Positions 27,364 through 35,749 of a DNA stretch of 61,655 bases are shown one piece after another. Positions within the stretch are counted from its first letter, which is position 1. Each line of letters opens with the position of its first letter. The notes under the pieces are model-generated. The model had not been told where the DNA came from, made no database searches, and saw only the letters and a list, made by a program, of their open reading frames with translations. The stretch covers positions 1 to 61,655 of the forward strand of contig JAJNBG010000020.1 of assembly GCA_021155905.1 (NCBI GenBank), written 5' to 3'. A program made the translations under genes and the position numbers. Source of the DNA: Bacteroidota bacterium. Lineage in GTDB: Bacteria > Bacteroidota > Bacteroidia > B-17B0 > Aurantibacillaceae.

Positions 27364-29970
27364 CTATTCTTCAAGAAGCTTCAGGCATTTTTTCAGATCA
27401 ATCCCTTTACCCAGAACCGGCGCAAATAAATCAACCGTTTTTTCGATGCGTTTTAAGGCGTTGTGAATATTAAAATCATAGGGACTTAAACCCGGTTTTA
27501 CTTCTTTCCAGTTTAAAGGCATCGACACCGTTGCGCCGTCTTTGGGACGCAAGCTGTATACCGATGAAATTGTTTGTCCCCGGCGGTTCTGTAAGTGATC
27601 CAGATAGATCATGTCATTTCCCCTTTTTTTAAGATTTCTTTCCAAACTCGTAAAACCAGGTAGTTGTTCCTGTACCAGGATACAAACCAAATGTGAAAAA
27701 TCTTTTAACTGGTCGTAGGTATATTTTTTTTGAGTAGGGACATAAATGTGTAAGCCCGTTGCACCCGAAGTTTTGCAATAGGATTCCACTCCGGCTTTCT
27801 TAAAAACCTCATGAACCACATTGGCAGCTTCTATAACCTGCTCAAACGTATTCTTATCAGAAGGATCTATATCAATTACCAGGTAATCCGGCTTATCCAG
27901 TTTTTGGATAGTGGAATGCCATGGATTGATTTCGATACATCCCAGGTTATTCAAATAAGCCAGCGTAGCCGCATTATTACAGAGAATGTAATTGACATCC
28001 TTGTTAGTTGAATCTGAAAAAATACTTTTACTCTTCACCCAGTCAGGAGCGTCTACACCGGCATCTTTATGGAAAAAACCACTATCCTTAATCCCGTTGG
28101 GATTTCTCTTTAATGATTCAGGTCGATCTTTTAAATAAGGAAGAATGTATTTCGAAATGCTTTGGTAATAATTAATTACATCGCCCTTCGTGATCTTTTC
28201 ATTTGGCCAGAAAATTTTATTGCGATTCGTTACCTTGACTTTTATCTTTCCAAAGCTGATAAAATCTTCCTGCTCTTCACTTTCCGTCTTTTTTTTCGTT
28301 ACCGGTTTTGCTTTTACCGCCTTCCTTTTCTCCGCCTTGTCTAGTTTCACAATTTCCATAGCTTTAGTCGTAACGTCTTTTGCTTTTTTATCTTCCCGTA
28401 ATCTTAAAAAAATCGGGTGGCGGAGATGGCCGTCCCTTGTCCATTCGGTATACTTTACTTCACATACCAGTTCCGGTTTTACCCAGGTCACTGGCGTGTT
28501 CGTTTTCACCATGGACTTAAATGGAGATTTACTTTGAATGAGAGGTTTCATCAATTTAATCATCTTGTCTAAACCTTTGGTATCAAAACCTGATCCTGTA
28601 TGTCCGATGTATTTCAACTCTTTTCTTTCCCACACACCAAGAACCAAAGCACCGAAATGTTTTCGGCCGCCTCCCGGTTCAGTAAATCCCGCGATCACTG
28701 CTTCGAGCGTTTTATGATTTTTTATTTTCAACCACAAATTTGTTCTAACACCAGGGCTATATAAAGAGTTTGCGTCTTTAGCCATAATTCCCTCCAGGTC
28801 ATTCTCAACAGCCATTTTAAAAAATTCAATTCCTTTTTCTTCGATGTGATCTGAATATTTAATGACCGGATTCTTAGGAAGCAACATTTTCAAAAGCTTC
28901 TTACGATCTGTTAAAGCAAGCGAACAGGTATCCTGTCCTTTCAGCGACAGCAGATCAAATACACGAAACTCAAGGGGAACAGTACCATCATTCTGATAAT
29001 ATTGCAAAGACTGAAAACTTGACTTCCCATTTTCATCTACTACAATAATTTCTCCGTCCAATACAGCATGAATATTTAACTTCTTTAATTCTTCAACTAT
29101 AACCGGGTAAGAATAATTAAACGTATTGCCGTTGCGCGAATACAAACTCACTTCTTTTTCATTCACTTCAGCAATGGCACGGTATCCGTCCCACTTCATT
29201 TCATAGATCCACTCTTTATCATTGAAGGGTTTATCCGTTTCTTTGGCAAGCATCGGCGCAATATAATTGCTTAGCTTCCGTGTTTTACCAGGCAGAAAAC
29301 GATTTGCTCTTTTACTTTCGGTTGTCGTAGGAGCGTGCTCCGCTTCATCAACTTCCACTTTCTTTTTAGAAACGGTTCGGCGTAATGGCTTTTTATTTTT
29401 GCTCAACCACTTATTGATCGGAGAATTTTTCGGTGTGTATTCCTCGCTGTCATAAACGTCGGAAACGGCGAATTCATCTTTGTGTTTAATCAAAAGCCAG
29501 GCATTCTCCTGTTTACTTTTTAATTTAACCAGGGCGAATTCTCCTTTGAGTTTTTTTCCATGCAATCTGAATTTCAAATTTCCGGAATGTATTCCGGCTT
29601 TCAGTTTTTTTTCAGCAGTTTTCTTATCGGAATTCTCCAGATCAGACAGTTGCCCTTCATCCCATATTTCAACAATGCCGGCCCCATAATTTCCTTCCGG
29701 AATAATCCCTGCAAAATTTTTGTAGTTATAAGGATGGTCCTCAACCATCATCGCCAGGCGTTTGTCCTTGGGGTTTAAAGAAGGGCCTTTTGGAACCGCC
29801 CAGCTTTTTAATACGCCATCCACTTCTAAACGAAGATCATAGTGTAAATGCGACGCCTTATGCCGTTGTATAACAAATGACAATTTAGATTTAGACCTGG
29901 ATGCGCCTCCTGAAGAAGGCTCAGGTGTATTCTTAAAATTTCTCTTCTTGTTATATACCTGTAAACCCAT
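27364..29970 (-). CDS. ligD: ATP-dependent DNA ligase LigD (end joining)
   Basis: Multi-domain ligase of bacterial non-homologous end joining. Domain order: 3'-phosphoesterase (about 1-180; HLHYDLRLE, His41/His43/Asp45), ligase (about 220-550; KWDGYRA, nucleophile Lys near residue 258), a basic linker (about 545-575; KKKTESEE region), and primase-polymerase (about 580-868; VIDIDPSD metal-binding motif and the CKTSGATGLHIYVP stretch). All three activities appear intact. It follows Ku by 6 bp, so the two NHEJ genes form an operon. Confidence 0.95.
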   Translation of the reverse strand: MGLQVYNKKRNFKNTPEPSSGGASRSKSKLSFVIQRHKASHLHYDLRLEVDGVLKSWAVPKGPSLNPKDKRLAMMVEDHPYNYKNFAGIIPEGNYGAGIVEIWDEGQLSDLENSDKKTAEKKLKAGIHSGNLKFRLHGKKLKGEFALVKLKSKQENAWLLIKHKDEFAVSDVYDSEEYTPKNSPINKWLSKNKKPLRRTVSKKKVEVDEAEHAPTTTESKRANRFLPGKTRKLSNYIAPMLAKETDKPFNDKEWIYEMKWDGYRAIAEVNEKEVSLYSRNGNTFNYSYPVIVEELKKLNIHAVLDGEIIVVDENGKSSFQSLQYYQNDGTVPLEFRVFDLLSLKGQDTCSLALTDRKKLLKMLLPKNPVIKYSDHIEEKGIEFFKMAVENDLEGIMAKDANSLYSPGVRTNLWLKIKNHKTLEAVIAGFTEPGGGRKHFGALVLGVWERKELKYIGHTGSGFDTKGLDKMIKLMKPLIQSKSPFKSMVKTNTPVTWVKPELVCEVKYTEWTRDGHLRHPIFLRLREDKKAKDVTTKAMEIVKLDKAEKRKAVKAKPVTKKKTESEEQEDFISFGKIKVKVTNRNKIFWPNEKITKGDVINYYQSISKYILPYLKDRPESLKRNPNGIKDSGFFHKDAGVDAPDWVKSKSIFSDSTNKDVNYILCNNAATLAYLNNLGCIEINPWHSTIQKLDKPDYLVIDIDPSDKNTFEQVIEAANVVHEVFKKAGVESYCKTSGATGLHIYVPTQKKYTYDQLKDFSHLVCILVQEQLPGFTSLERNLKKRGNDMIYLDHLQNRRGQTISSVYSLRPKDGATVSMPLNWKEVKPGLSPYDFNIHNALKRIEKTVDLFAPVLGKGIDLKKCLKLLEE

Positions 29971-29976
29971 GATATT

Positions 29977-30756
29977 CTATGATGCTTTTTTTCGTTGTGG
30001 CGTAAGACTCGCTTTCAACTGATCCATGAGATCCTTCGATTTACTGTAAACGACTTTTAATTTCGGTTCCTTGACTTTTACACCTTTTGCTTTTGCCTTA
30101 ATGACTTTCAAAAGTTCAGAACTGTAGGTGTCCTTGTATTTTTTAATATTAAATTTTCCAGAAAGTTGCTCAATTAAAAGCATGGCCATTTTTAACTCGG
30201 TTGCCTTTACCTCGGACTTAGCCGGCAATGTCAATTCATCAGGCTTACGGATTTCCTCTTCAAAACGAATACGATTAAGGATGATTACTTTTTCATTCGC
30301 TTTTAAAATGGCCAGGGTTTCTTTGCTCCTCATTACAAATGTAGCTATCCCGACTTTCTTGCTTTTTAGCAATGCTTCTCTGAATAGAGCATAAGCCCTT
30401 GTTCCGGACTTATCAGGCTCCAGGTAATAAGGTGTTTCGTAGTAAACACTTTCGATGTCTGCTTCATTTACAAATTCGGCAATATCAATGCTCTTTGTTT
30501 TTTTTGCGCTCGCTCTCTCAAAATCTTTTTCGTCCAACACCACGTAATCGTCATTTGGCAGCTTATAACCTTTTACAATATTCTCCCAGGCAACTTCTTT
30601 CCCTGTTTTTTCATTTACTCTTTTAAAGCGAATATTGGAATGGTCTTTTTTATCCAGCATGTCCAGATCCAGGTTGCTGCTCTCCGTCGCACTATAAATT
30701 TTAACCGGAATATTCACTAATCCAAATCCGATCGAACCGGTCCAAATAGGTCTCAT
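29977..30756 (-). CDS. ku: Ku DNA end-binding protein
   Basis: Bacterial Ku, 259 residues. The start [19 protein letters not shown] is diagnostic; the DNA-encircling core runs through about residue 220, and the C-terminal tail is basic (ending LTPQRKKAS) as in LigD-interacting Ku. It is first in the ku-ligD operon. About 200 bp of spacer to the next, divergent gene should hold its promoter. Confidence 0.95.
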   Translation of the reverse strand: MRPIWTGSIGFGLVNIPVKIYSATESSNLDLDMLDKKDHSNIRFKRVNEKTGKEVAWENIVKGYKLPNDDYVVLDEKDFERASAKKTKSIDIAEFVNEADIESVYYETPYYLEPDKSGTRAYALFREALLKSKKVGIATFVMRSKETLAILKANEKVIILNRIRFEEEIRKPDELTLPAKSEVKATELKMAMLLIEQLSGKFNIKKYKDTYSSELLKVIKAKAKGVKVKEPKLKVVYSKSKDLMDQLKASLTPQRKKAS

Positions 30757-30906
30757 AGTATTTCAATATAAGGGTTTATACAAAAATGGTTTCATAAATT
30801 CCCTTTAGTATTACATAGCACTATCAAAACCTTACAGATATCATCACAAGCAATTCTTAGTATCTATAACAAAAAGCCAAACGGCTGTAATATTTTCTAA
30901 CCATTT

Positions 30907-30915
30907 GTGAATGAT
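30907..30915 (+). promoter_or_regulatory. Copy 1 of a shared GTGAATGAT motif
   Basis: GTGAATGAT, 41 bp before the ATG at 30957. The same nine bases, extended to GTGAATGATGTAA, occur at 31607 and 33155 before two other genes of the stress block. Role unknown. Confidence 0.35.
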
Positions 30916-30956
30916 CTTTCAACGAAAGCAAAACAACAAATTCGTATCAATACCGC

Positions 30957-31583
30957 ATGAGATTCTATATCAGTGTAATATGCTTCACCATGTTTTACAA
31001 CGCACCGGCGCAGTTCAAAAAAAGCGACAAAAGTCCTACCGTTCAGTTTCTCCAAAAGAGAGGATATAAATTCCAGGATACCACAGATAAAGAGGAGAGT
31101 GCAAGAATGATGCGGAGATGGCCGGATACATTATACTACAATACAACATATGTAGCCCGCCTTCTCGGTTCACCAACAATTCCTATTTCGTTCAGTCGTA
31201 TAGAATACGTAGACGGTAAATATCAGGTCAGCCCAACGATCAGTCTTGGTTTAGGCTATACATGGTTTACGGGGAATTTTATTTTCAATGAGAATGACAA
31301 AATCAGTATAGATCCAAAACTATTCTTTGGCCTGGTAGCAGATGTCGGCCTTCAGAATGATTTTAGTTTCAAAGAACTCACAGGGATCTTTGCCGGCGGA
31401 TTTGTTGGCTTCGGAAATTTTTCTCTTTTCAGCGGCTATGATTTTATGACCCGCTCGCCATCTATTGGTTTAGGAGGGCGAATCGACCTTTACACCGTAT
31501 CACAAAACTTTATGAGGCCCATAGGGAAAGTAAAGGAGCTGCGAAAACATAAAAAAAGAGCCGTACCGATTGAAGACGAATAA
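30957..31583 (+). CDS. Secreted, probably outer-membrane beta-barrel protein
   Basis: 208 residues with a short signal peptide (about 1-19, ending PAQ). The C-terminal two thirds has alternating strands and Gly/Phe-rich turns (ISLGLGYTWFTGNFIF, FFGLVADVGLQNDFSF, GGFVGFGNFSLFSGYDF), suggesting a small beta barrel. I do not recognise a named family. It starts the rightward stress block. Confidence 0.6.
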   Translation: MRFYISVICFTMFYNAPAQFKKSDKSPTVQFLQKRGYKFQDTTDKEESARMMRRWPDTLYYNTTYVARLLGSPTIPISFSRIEYVDGKYQVSPTISLGLGYTWFTGNFIFNENDKISIDPKLFFGLVADVGLQNDFSFKELTGIFAGGFVGFGNFSLFSGYDFMTRSPSIGLGGRIDLYTVSQNFMRPIGKVKELRKHKKRAVPIEDE

Positions 31584-31606
31584 ATTGCAACAGTTTAAAG
31601 AAATCA

Positions 31607-31619
31607 GTGAATGATGTAA
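31607..31619 (+). promoter_or_regulatory. Copy 2 of the shared motif GTGAATGATGTAA
   Basis: Thirteen bases identical to the copy at 33155, 76 bp before the ATG at 31696. Both copies are followed, 14-16 bp later, by ATGTA(T)AAC. Could be a stress-sigma promoter element or activator site. Confidence 0.4.
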
Positions 31620-31695
31620 GCCGTTTAAGAAAATGTATAACGACTTCAAAACAGAAGTACCACACCTTTACTGAAATCAATTTAAACTACGACAT

Positions 31696-31902
31696 ATGAA
31701 AGGTTTAGGCATTGGACTTATCGTTATTGGTATCGCCATGATGATCATCACAGGATTTAATTTTACTTCCGAAAAAAAAGTTGTGGACGTTGGTCCCTTA
31801 GAAATCAATAAAGAAGAAAACCATCCGATAAAATGGTCGCCAATTATTGGTGGTATCATCTTAGCGGCAGGAATTGTGGTATTACTGGTTAAAAAGAAAT
31901 AA
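31696..31902 (+). CDS. Small two-helix membrane protein
   Basis: 68 residues: helix 1 about 3-20 (GLGIGLIVIGIAMMIITG), a polar loop KKVVDVGPLEINKEENHP, helix 2 about 47-64, basic C-terminus. Similar small proteins with the VVDVGPLEI loop recur in Bacteroidota stress loci. Function unknown. Downstream OmpA-like lipoprotein starts 5 bp later. Confidence 0.7.
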   Translation: MKGLGIGLIVIGIAMMIITGFNFTSEKKVVDVGPLEINKEENHPIKWSPIIGGIILAAGIVVLLVKKK

Positions 31903-31907
31903 TTTCC

Positions 31908-32690
31908 ATGAAAGCATACATCCTTCTTCTCCTATGCGGCACTATCTGCATCACTTCATGCGTCTCAAAAAAGAAATTTTTAAAAGAAATCGCAAGGGTG
32001 AAAGATCTCCGGGTTGACAGCGCAGGAACCCATAATAAATTGAACGACTGCTATTCAACTGTAGCAGCTTTACAGAAAGAAAAGGAATCTGTTCAAAAAG
32101 ATCTGCAGGCACTTTCTTCCAGTTCAAAGGATTCGATAGCCAAGTCTCAGATGACGATCGCAGAACAGGCTAAACGATTAAAAGATCTGCAGGACTTGAT
32201 TCAGGGACAAAAGGATGTTATGAATAAACTGAAGAAGACGATCGCAGACGCGCTTGTAAACTTCAAACCGGATGAATTAACCGTTTCTATTAAAGACGGG
32301 AAAATTTACGTTTCGCTCCAGGAAAATCTTCTGTTTAAATCGGGAAGCGATATCGTTGATCCAAAAGGAAAAGAGGCTCTTAAATCAGTCGCCGATGTTC
32401 TCAACAAGAGTACAGATATAAGTATTCTCATTGAAGGACATACCGATTCTATTCCAATTCGTGGGCGCTTTGCAGACAATTGGGCACTCAGCACGGCACG
32501 AGCAACATCCATTGTTCGTATCCTGACAGATGCCTACAGCGTTGATGCGCATCGCGTTACTGCCGCCGGACGGGGTGAATATTATCCGATTACGTCCAAC
32601 AGTACACCTGAAGGAAGGTCAAAAAACCGACGCACCGAAATAATTTTAGCTCCTAATCTGAACGAGCTATTCAAATTACTTGACCAGTAA
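31908..32690 (+). CDS. OmpA-family lipoprotein
   Basis: 260 residues. The signal peptide ends in a lipobox (ICITSC, Cys18). A coiled coil (about 25-108) separates the lipid anchor from a C-terminal OmpA/MotB peptidoglycan-binding domain (about 125-250) with the motif ILIEGHTDSIPIRG and NWALSTARATSIVR. It likely tethers the outer membrane to the wall. It lies 5 bp after the small membrane protein and 20 bp before the SRPBCC gene. Confidence 0.88.
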   Translation: MKAYILLLLCGTICITSCVSKKKFLKEIARVKDLRVDSAGTHNKLNDCYSTVAALQKEKESVQKDLQALSSSSKDSIAKSQMTIAEQAKRLKDLQDLIQGQKDVMNKLKKTIADALVNFKPDELTVSIKDGKIYVSLQENLLFKSGSDIVDPKGKEALKSVADVLNKSTDISILIEGHTDSIPIRGRFADNWALSTARATSIVRILTDAYSVDAHRVTAAGRGEYYPITSNSTPEGRSKNRRTEIILAPNLNELFKLLDQ

Positions 32691-32710
32691 GTTAATGCCG
32701 GTTAGACTTT

Positions 32711-33139
32711 ATGGAAGACTTTATTGTAAAAAAGGAAATCACGATTGATTCAGAACCAGACAAAGTTTGGAATGCTCTTACAAATCCCGAATTAACCAAA
32801 CGCTATTTCTTTAACTGCAAAGTGTTTTCAGATTGGAAACCCGGAAGTTCTATTACGTTTAAAGGAAGAATGTTTCTGATCAAAAAAATTGAAATGAATG
32901 GCAAGATCATTCATGTTGAACCGGAAAAGTTTTTACAGTATTCCCTTCAAAATAAAAATAGTAACACAAGCTCCATGGTCACTGATGAGCTTATTTATGA
33001 AAATGGAAAAACCACGGTTCGGATCATGGATGACGTTGGGAAAGGCATACATGCTGAAATGCGTTATGATAAATCGGTTAAAGGCTGGGATAAAATTCTG
33101 AAAGGTCTGAAACGGGTGGTTGAAAATCAAAGTGTTTAA
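32711..33139 (+). CDS. SRPBCC/AHSA1-like protein
   Basis: 142 residues matching the START/AHSA1-type helix-grip fold: KEITIDSEPDKVWNALTNPE at the N-terminus, the WKPGSSITFKG turn, and a C-terminal amphipathic helix SVKGWDKILKGLKRVVE. Such proteins bind hydrophobic ligands in a cavity; ligand unknown. It is probably the last gene of the 31696 operon. Confidence 0.82.
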   Translation: MEDFIVKKEITIDSEPDKVWNALTNPELTKRYFFNCKVFSDWKPGSSITFKGRMFLIKKIEMNGKIIHVEPEKFLQYSLQNKNSNTSSMVTDELIYENGKTTVRIMDDVGKGIHAEMRYDKSVKGWDKILKGLKRVVENQSV

Positions 33140-33154
33140 TCACCGTGTCAATCT

Positions 33155-33167
33155 GTGAATGATGTAA
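33155..33167 (+). promoter_or_regulatory. Copy 3 of the shared motif GTGAATGATGTAA
   Basis: Identical to the 31607 copy; 90 bp before the CsbD start. A further TGATGTAAC lies at 33181. Confidence 0.4.
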
Positions 33168-33257
33168 AATATCAATAAACTGATGTAACAACTCACCCCA
33201 TAACACAACTCATATTTGTAATGTGAAACCTACTTCACCACAAAAAAATCATAAAAT

Positions 33258-33446
33258 ATGAAAACTACAACAGAATTAAAAGGAAACTGGAATGAGACAA
33301 AAGGAAAGCTCAAACAGAAATTTGCGATTTTAACTGACAACGATTTGTTATTGGAAGACGGCAAAGAAGATGAAATGTGGGGAAGGCTCCAGGCTAAATT
33401 AGGAAAAACAAAAGCAGAAATACAAAAATTTATTTCTGAATTATAA
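33258..33446 (+). CDS. CsbD family stress protein
   Basis: 62 residues with the CsbD signature [17 protein letters not shown] and a C-terminal [18 protein letters not shown]. CsbD-like proteins are small, hydrophilic general-stress proteins of unclear mechanism. The leader has no Shine-Dalgarno but a run of A's, as for the neighbouring stress genes. Confidence 0.88.
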   Translation: MKTTTELKGNWNETKGKLKQKFAILTDNDLLLEDGKEDEMWGRLQAKLGKTKAEIQKFISEL

Positions 33447-33490
33447 TACAAACCAATTATTAAAAAAAACAAAACCAAAAAACAAAACTT

Positions 33491-33934
33491 ATGAAAAAAA
33501 CAATTTTTATCCTTGCAATTTCTACATTATCAATGGGTTTAATTACCAGTTGCAAATCAGGAACTGAAAAAGTGGAAGATGCTAAAGAAAATATTGCCGA
33601 AGAGCAAAAAGATGTTGAAGAAGCTAAAATTGATTACGTTGAAGAGTATGAAAAATTCAAAGCAGATCAGGATCTACGCATGGCAGAAAACGAAAAGCAG
33701 ATTGCGGAAATGAAAGCCAAAACTGCTGAAATGAAAAAAGATGCCCGTGCTGATTACGAAAAGCGTGTTGTAGAACTTGAAACAAAAAACGCAGAATTAA
33801 GAGCGAAGTTAAGAGACTACAAACATGACGAGCATGATAACACTAAATGGGAAACGTTTAAACGTGAGTTTAACCACGACATGGACGAAATGGGTAACGC
33901 CTTTAGAGACTTAGGTAAGAATAACGCCAAATAA
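33491..33934 (+). CDS. Coiled-coil lipoprotein, unknown
   Basis: 147 residues. The lipobox LITSC places the lipidated cysteine at residue 21; the rest is one long charged coiled coil (about 25-115; EEQKDVEEAKIDYVEEYEKF...) and a polar tail. It lies 44 bp after csbD with a very A-rich leader. Probably a periplasmic spacer or stress lipoprotein; no family recognised. Confidence 0.7.
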   Translation: MKKTIFILAISTLSMGLITSCKSGTEKVEDAKENIAEEQKDVEEAKIDYVEEYEKFKADQDLRMAENEKQIAEMKAKTAEMKKDARADYEKRVVELETKNAELRAKLRDYKHDEHDNTKWETFKREFNHDMDEMGNAFRDLGKNNAK

Positions 33935-33946
33935 AAAAAACAGGGA

Positions 33947-33971
33947 GATCCGGATAAATTCTATCCGGATC
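33947..33971. terminator. Terminator hairpin after the coiled-coil lipoprotein
   Basis: Perfect 10-bp inverted repeat GATCCGGATA / TATCCGGATC with loop AATTC, 12 bp after the stop, preceded by AAATAAAAAAAA. The T-tract is on the minus strand side, so termination of the plus-strand transcript may be only partial. Confidence 0.6.
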
Positions 33972-34206
33972 CCTCCTATCGTTCTATCTCAATCCTCGCA
34001 GGTCTAAAAGGAACCAATTACTTTGATTAGATATCGAATAAAGGTGGGATTTCTACACAGCCACGTCTGTGGGTATTGTACTTAGAAGTGTCAATGACAA
34101 AGCAGAGATTTTCCTTGATCTGTCGGGTGACGCCTCGACATTTGGGTTAGCAATACACTTTTAAAAAATTAACGAACAATAAAATTTAAACCTAAAAAAT
34201 ATAATT

Positions 34207-34362
34207 ATGGGAAATTTACTTTACATCATTGCTGTCGTATTAATCATAGTATGGGCAATTGGATTCATCGGTTATAGTGCCGGAGGAATTATTCACATCT
34301 TATTGGTGATTGCATTGATTGCTGTTATATTAAGAATTATCCAGGGTAGAAGACCCCTTTAA
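34207..34362 (+). CDS. lmo0937-family small membrane protein
   Basis: 51 residues: MGNLLYIIAVVLIIVWAIGF then a Gly-containing turn GYSAGG and a second helix with HILLVIALIAVILRIIQGR. This matches the lmo0937 family of two-helix stress-associated membrane proteins. The leader is AT-rich with TTTAAACCTAAAA at 34185-34197, repeated before the next gene. Confidence 0.8.
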   Translation: MGNLLYIIAVVLIIVWAIGFIGYSAGGIIHILLVIALIAVILRIIQGRRPL

Positions 34363-34391
34363 TAAATTTAAAAACCTTTAAACCTAAAATT

Positions 34392-34634
34392 ATGAGCAGA
34401 GGAAACATGGTAATAGGAGCGTTAGCAGGTGTTGCTGCCGGCGCTTTGTTAGGATTATTATTAGCTCCTGAAGAAGGATCAAAAACAAGAAAAAAACTGG
34501 CAAAATTAAGGTCGAAGTCAGCGGAAGATGTCAGCGACAAAGTTGATGACATTATTCATTCCGCAACAGAAAGATTTGAAGCCCTAAAAAAAGAAGCCTT
34601 TAAAATGCGCGACAGAATCAGCTCTGTAGCGTAA
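34392..34634 (+). CDS. YtxH domain protein
   Basis: 80 residues: a glycine-rich N-terminal helix (VIGALAGVAAGALLGLLLAP), then EEGSKTRKKLAKL, the YtxH signature, and an amphipathic helix. General-stress family of unknown mechanism. The 13-mer TTTAAACCTAAAA lies 2 bp before its ATG. Confidence 0.88.
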   Translation: MSRGNMVIGALAGVAAGALLGLLLAPEEGSKTRKKLAKLRSKSAEDVSDKVDDIIHSATERFEALKKEAFKMRDRISSVA

Positions 34635-34651
34635 ACTAAAAACCCATACTT

Positions 34652-34819
34652 ATGTATAGTATCAGTAACCTCTTGTATTATTTAGCTATTTTGTCAGGAG
34701 GCATCTGGGCTATCGGGTTTTTCATTTACAACTCGGGCAATATTATCCATATATTTTTAGGGGTCGCAGTCGTCGCGTTAGTAATAAGATTAATCAGGGG
34801 CAGAGATTCTGCCACCTGA
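34652..34819 (+). CDS. Second lmo0937-like small membrane protein
   Basis: 55 residues: MYSISNLLYYLAILSGGIWA, then IGFFIYNSGNIIHIFLGVAV and a basic end RLIRGRDSAT. It is a diverged paralogue of the protein at 34207: same W-x-IGF-x-x-Y/N-S-x-G-x-IIHI layout. The two flank the YtxH gene, suggesting a local duplication. Confidence 0.78.
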   Translation: MYSISNLLYYLAILSGGIWAIGFFIYNSGNIIHIFLGVAVVALVIRLIRGRDSAT

Positions 34820-34864
34820 TTTTTTTTTACACTTGCCTCGCCTATTAATTATAATATGAACGCT

Positions 34865-35236
34865 ATGAAAATTGAAATCAACAACCACAGGAAAATATTT
34901 GCTATTCAAAAAGAGTTTTCTGGATTGTTTCCATGTTTGAAAATAGAATTCCATGAAAAGTCAAATAAACAAAGTGGCCCGCCTTCACACAAATTAGTGA
35001 AAAGTAGCAGTAAATGCCTTTCAGAGTGCCGGACCTTGCATAACGACGGGACTATTTCCATTACTCCTCAAATGTCTACCGGCGATTTAAAGCAAAGCTT
35101 CCGTGACAATTTCGGGTTAACCATCGAAGTGTTCCAAAAGACAAGTAATAAAACCTGGCGACAAATCGACGCGACAGAGAACATCATCCTGGATGAATTG
35201 AACAAAGAGGCAGCCTATTCTACACCAACCATCTGA
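34865..35236 (+). CDS. Conserved Bacteroidota protein of unknown function
   Basis: 124-126 residues (ATG at 34856 or 34865; the later one leaves MKIEINNHRKIFAIQKEF). It has FPCLKIEFHEK near the N-terminus and a C-terminal segment TPQMSTGDLKQSFRDNFG LTIEVFQKTSNKTW that recurs in stress clusters of this phylum, with a ubiquitin-like beta-grasp look. No function assigned. It sits between small membrane stress proteins and Dps. Confidence 0.65.
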   Translation: MKIEINNHRKIFAIQKEFSGLFPCLKIEFHEKSNKQSGPPSHKLVKSSSKCLSECRTLHNDGTISITPQMSTGDLKQSFRDNFGLTIEVFQKTSNKTWRQIDATENIILDELNKEAAYSTPTI

Positions 35237-35265
35237 TCTTATTAACCGATTTAAAATCCAACATT

Positions 35266-35739
35266 ATGAAACCACATATCGGTATTCCGGAAAAGAAGCT
35301 GCATGCCAGCACAGACTTATTGACTATTGTTCTTGCCGACCAGGTAACCTTGTATACCAAGACACGCAAATTTCACTGGAACGTATCCGGCGAAAGCTTC
35401 ATGGAGCTCCATAAATTATTTGAACAGCAATATTCCTTACTGGAATCTTTTATTGACGAAACAGCAGAACGCATTAGTAAGTTAGGAAGCAAAACAGTAG
35501 GCACGATGGCCGAGTTCTCAAAGCTGACCACATTAAAAGAACATCCGAATAAATATCCGTCCTCTAAAGACATGCTCAAAGAACTGCTGGACGATCATGA
35601 AACGGTTATTATCAGCCTTAGAAAACACATCGATAAGTGCGCTGACAAAAATCATGATGCAGGAACAGCAGATTTCTTAACTGGTTTGCTGGTTCAGCAC
35701 GAAACGATAGCCTGGACCTTAAGAAGATATTTGATCTAA
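35266..35739 (+). CDS. dps: Dps family ferritin-like protein
   Basis: 157 residues, four-helix bundle. The ferroxidase-site residues are present at the dimer interface: His in KFHWNVSG, and Asp/Glu in ESFIDETAERI. Dps oxidises iron with peroxide and stores it, protecting DNA. It lacks a long basic DNA-binding tail. It starts 29 bp after the previous gene and ends 10 bp before mlaE. Confidence 0.92.
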   Translation: MKPHIGIPEKKLHASTDLLTIVLADQVTLYTKTRKFHWNVSGESFMELHKLFEQQYSLLESFIDETAERISKLGSKTVGTMAEFSKLTTLKEHPNKYPSSKDMLKELLDDHETVIISLRKHIDKCADKNHDAGTADFLTGLLVQHETIAWTLRRYLI

Positions 35740-35749
35740 TACCCGGAAA

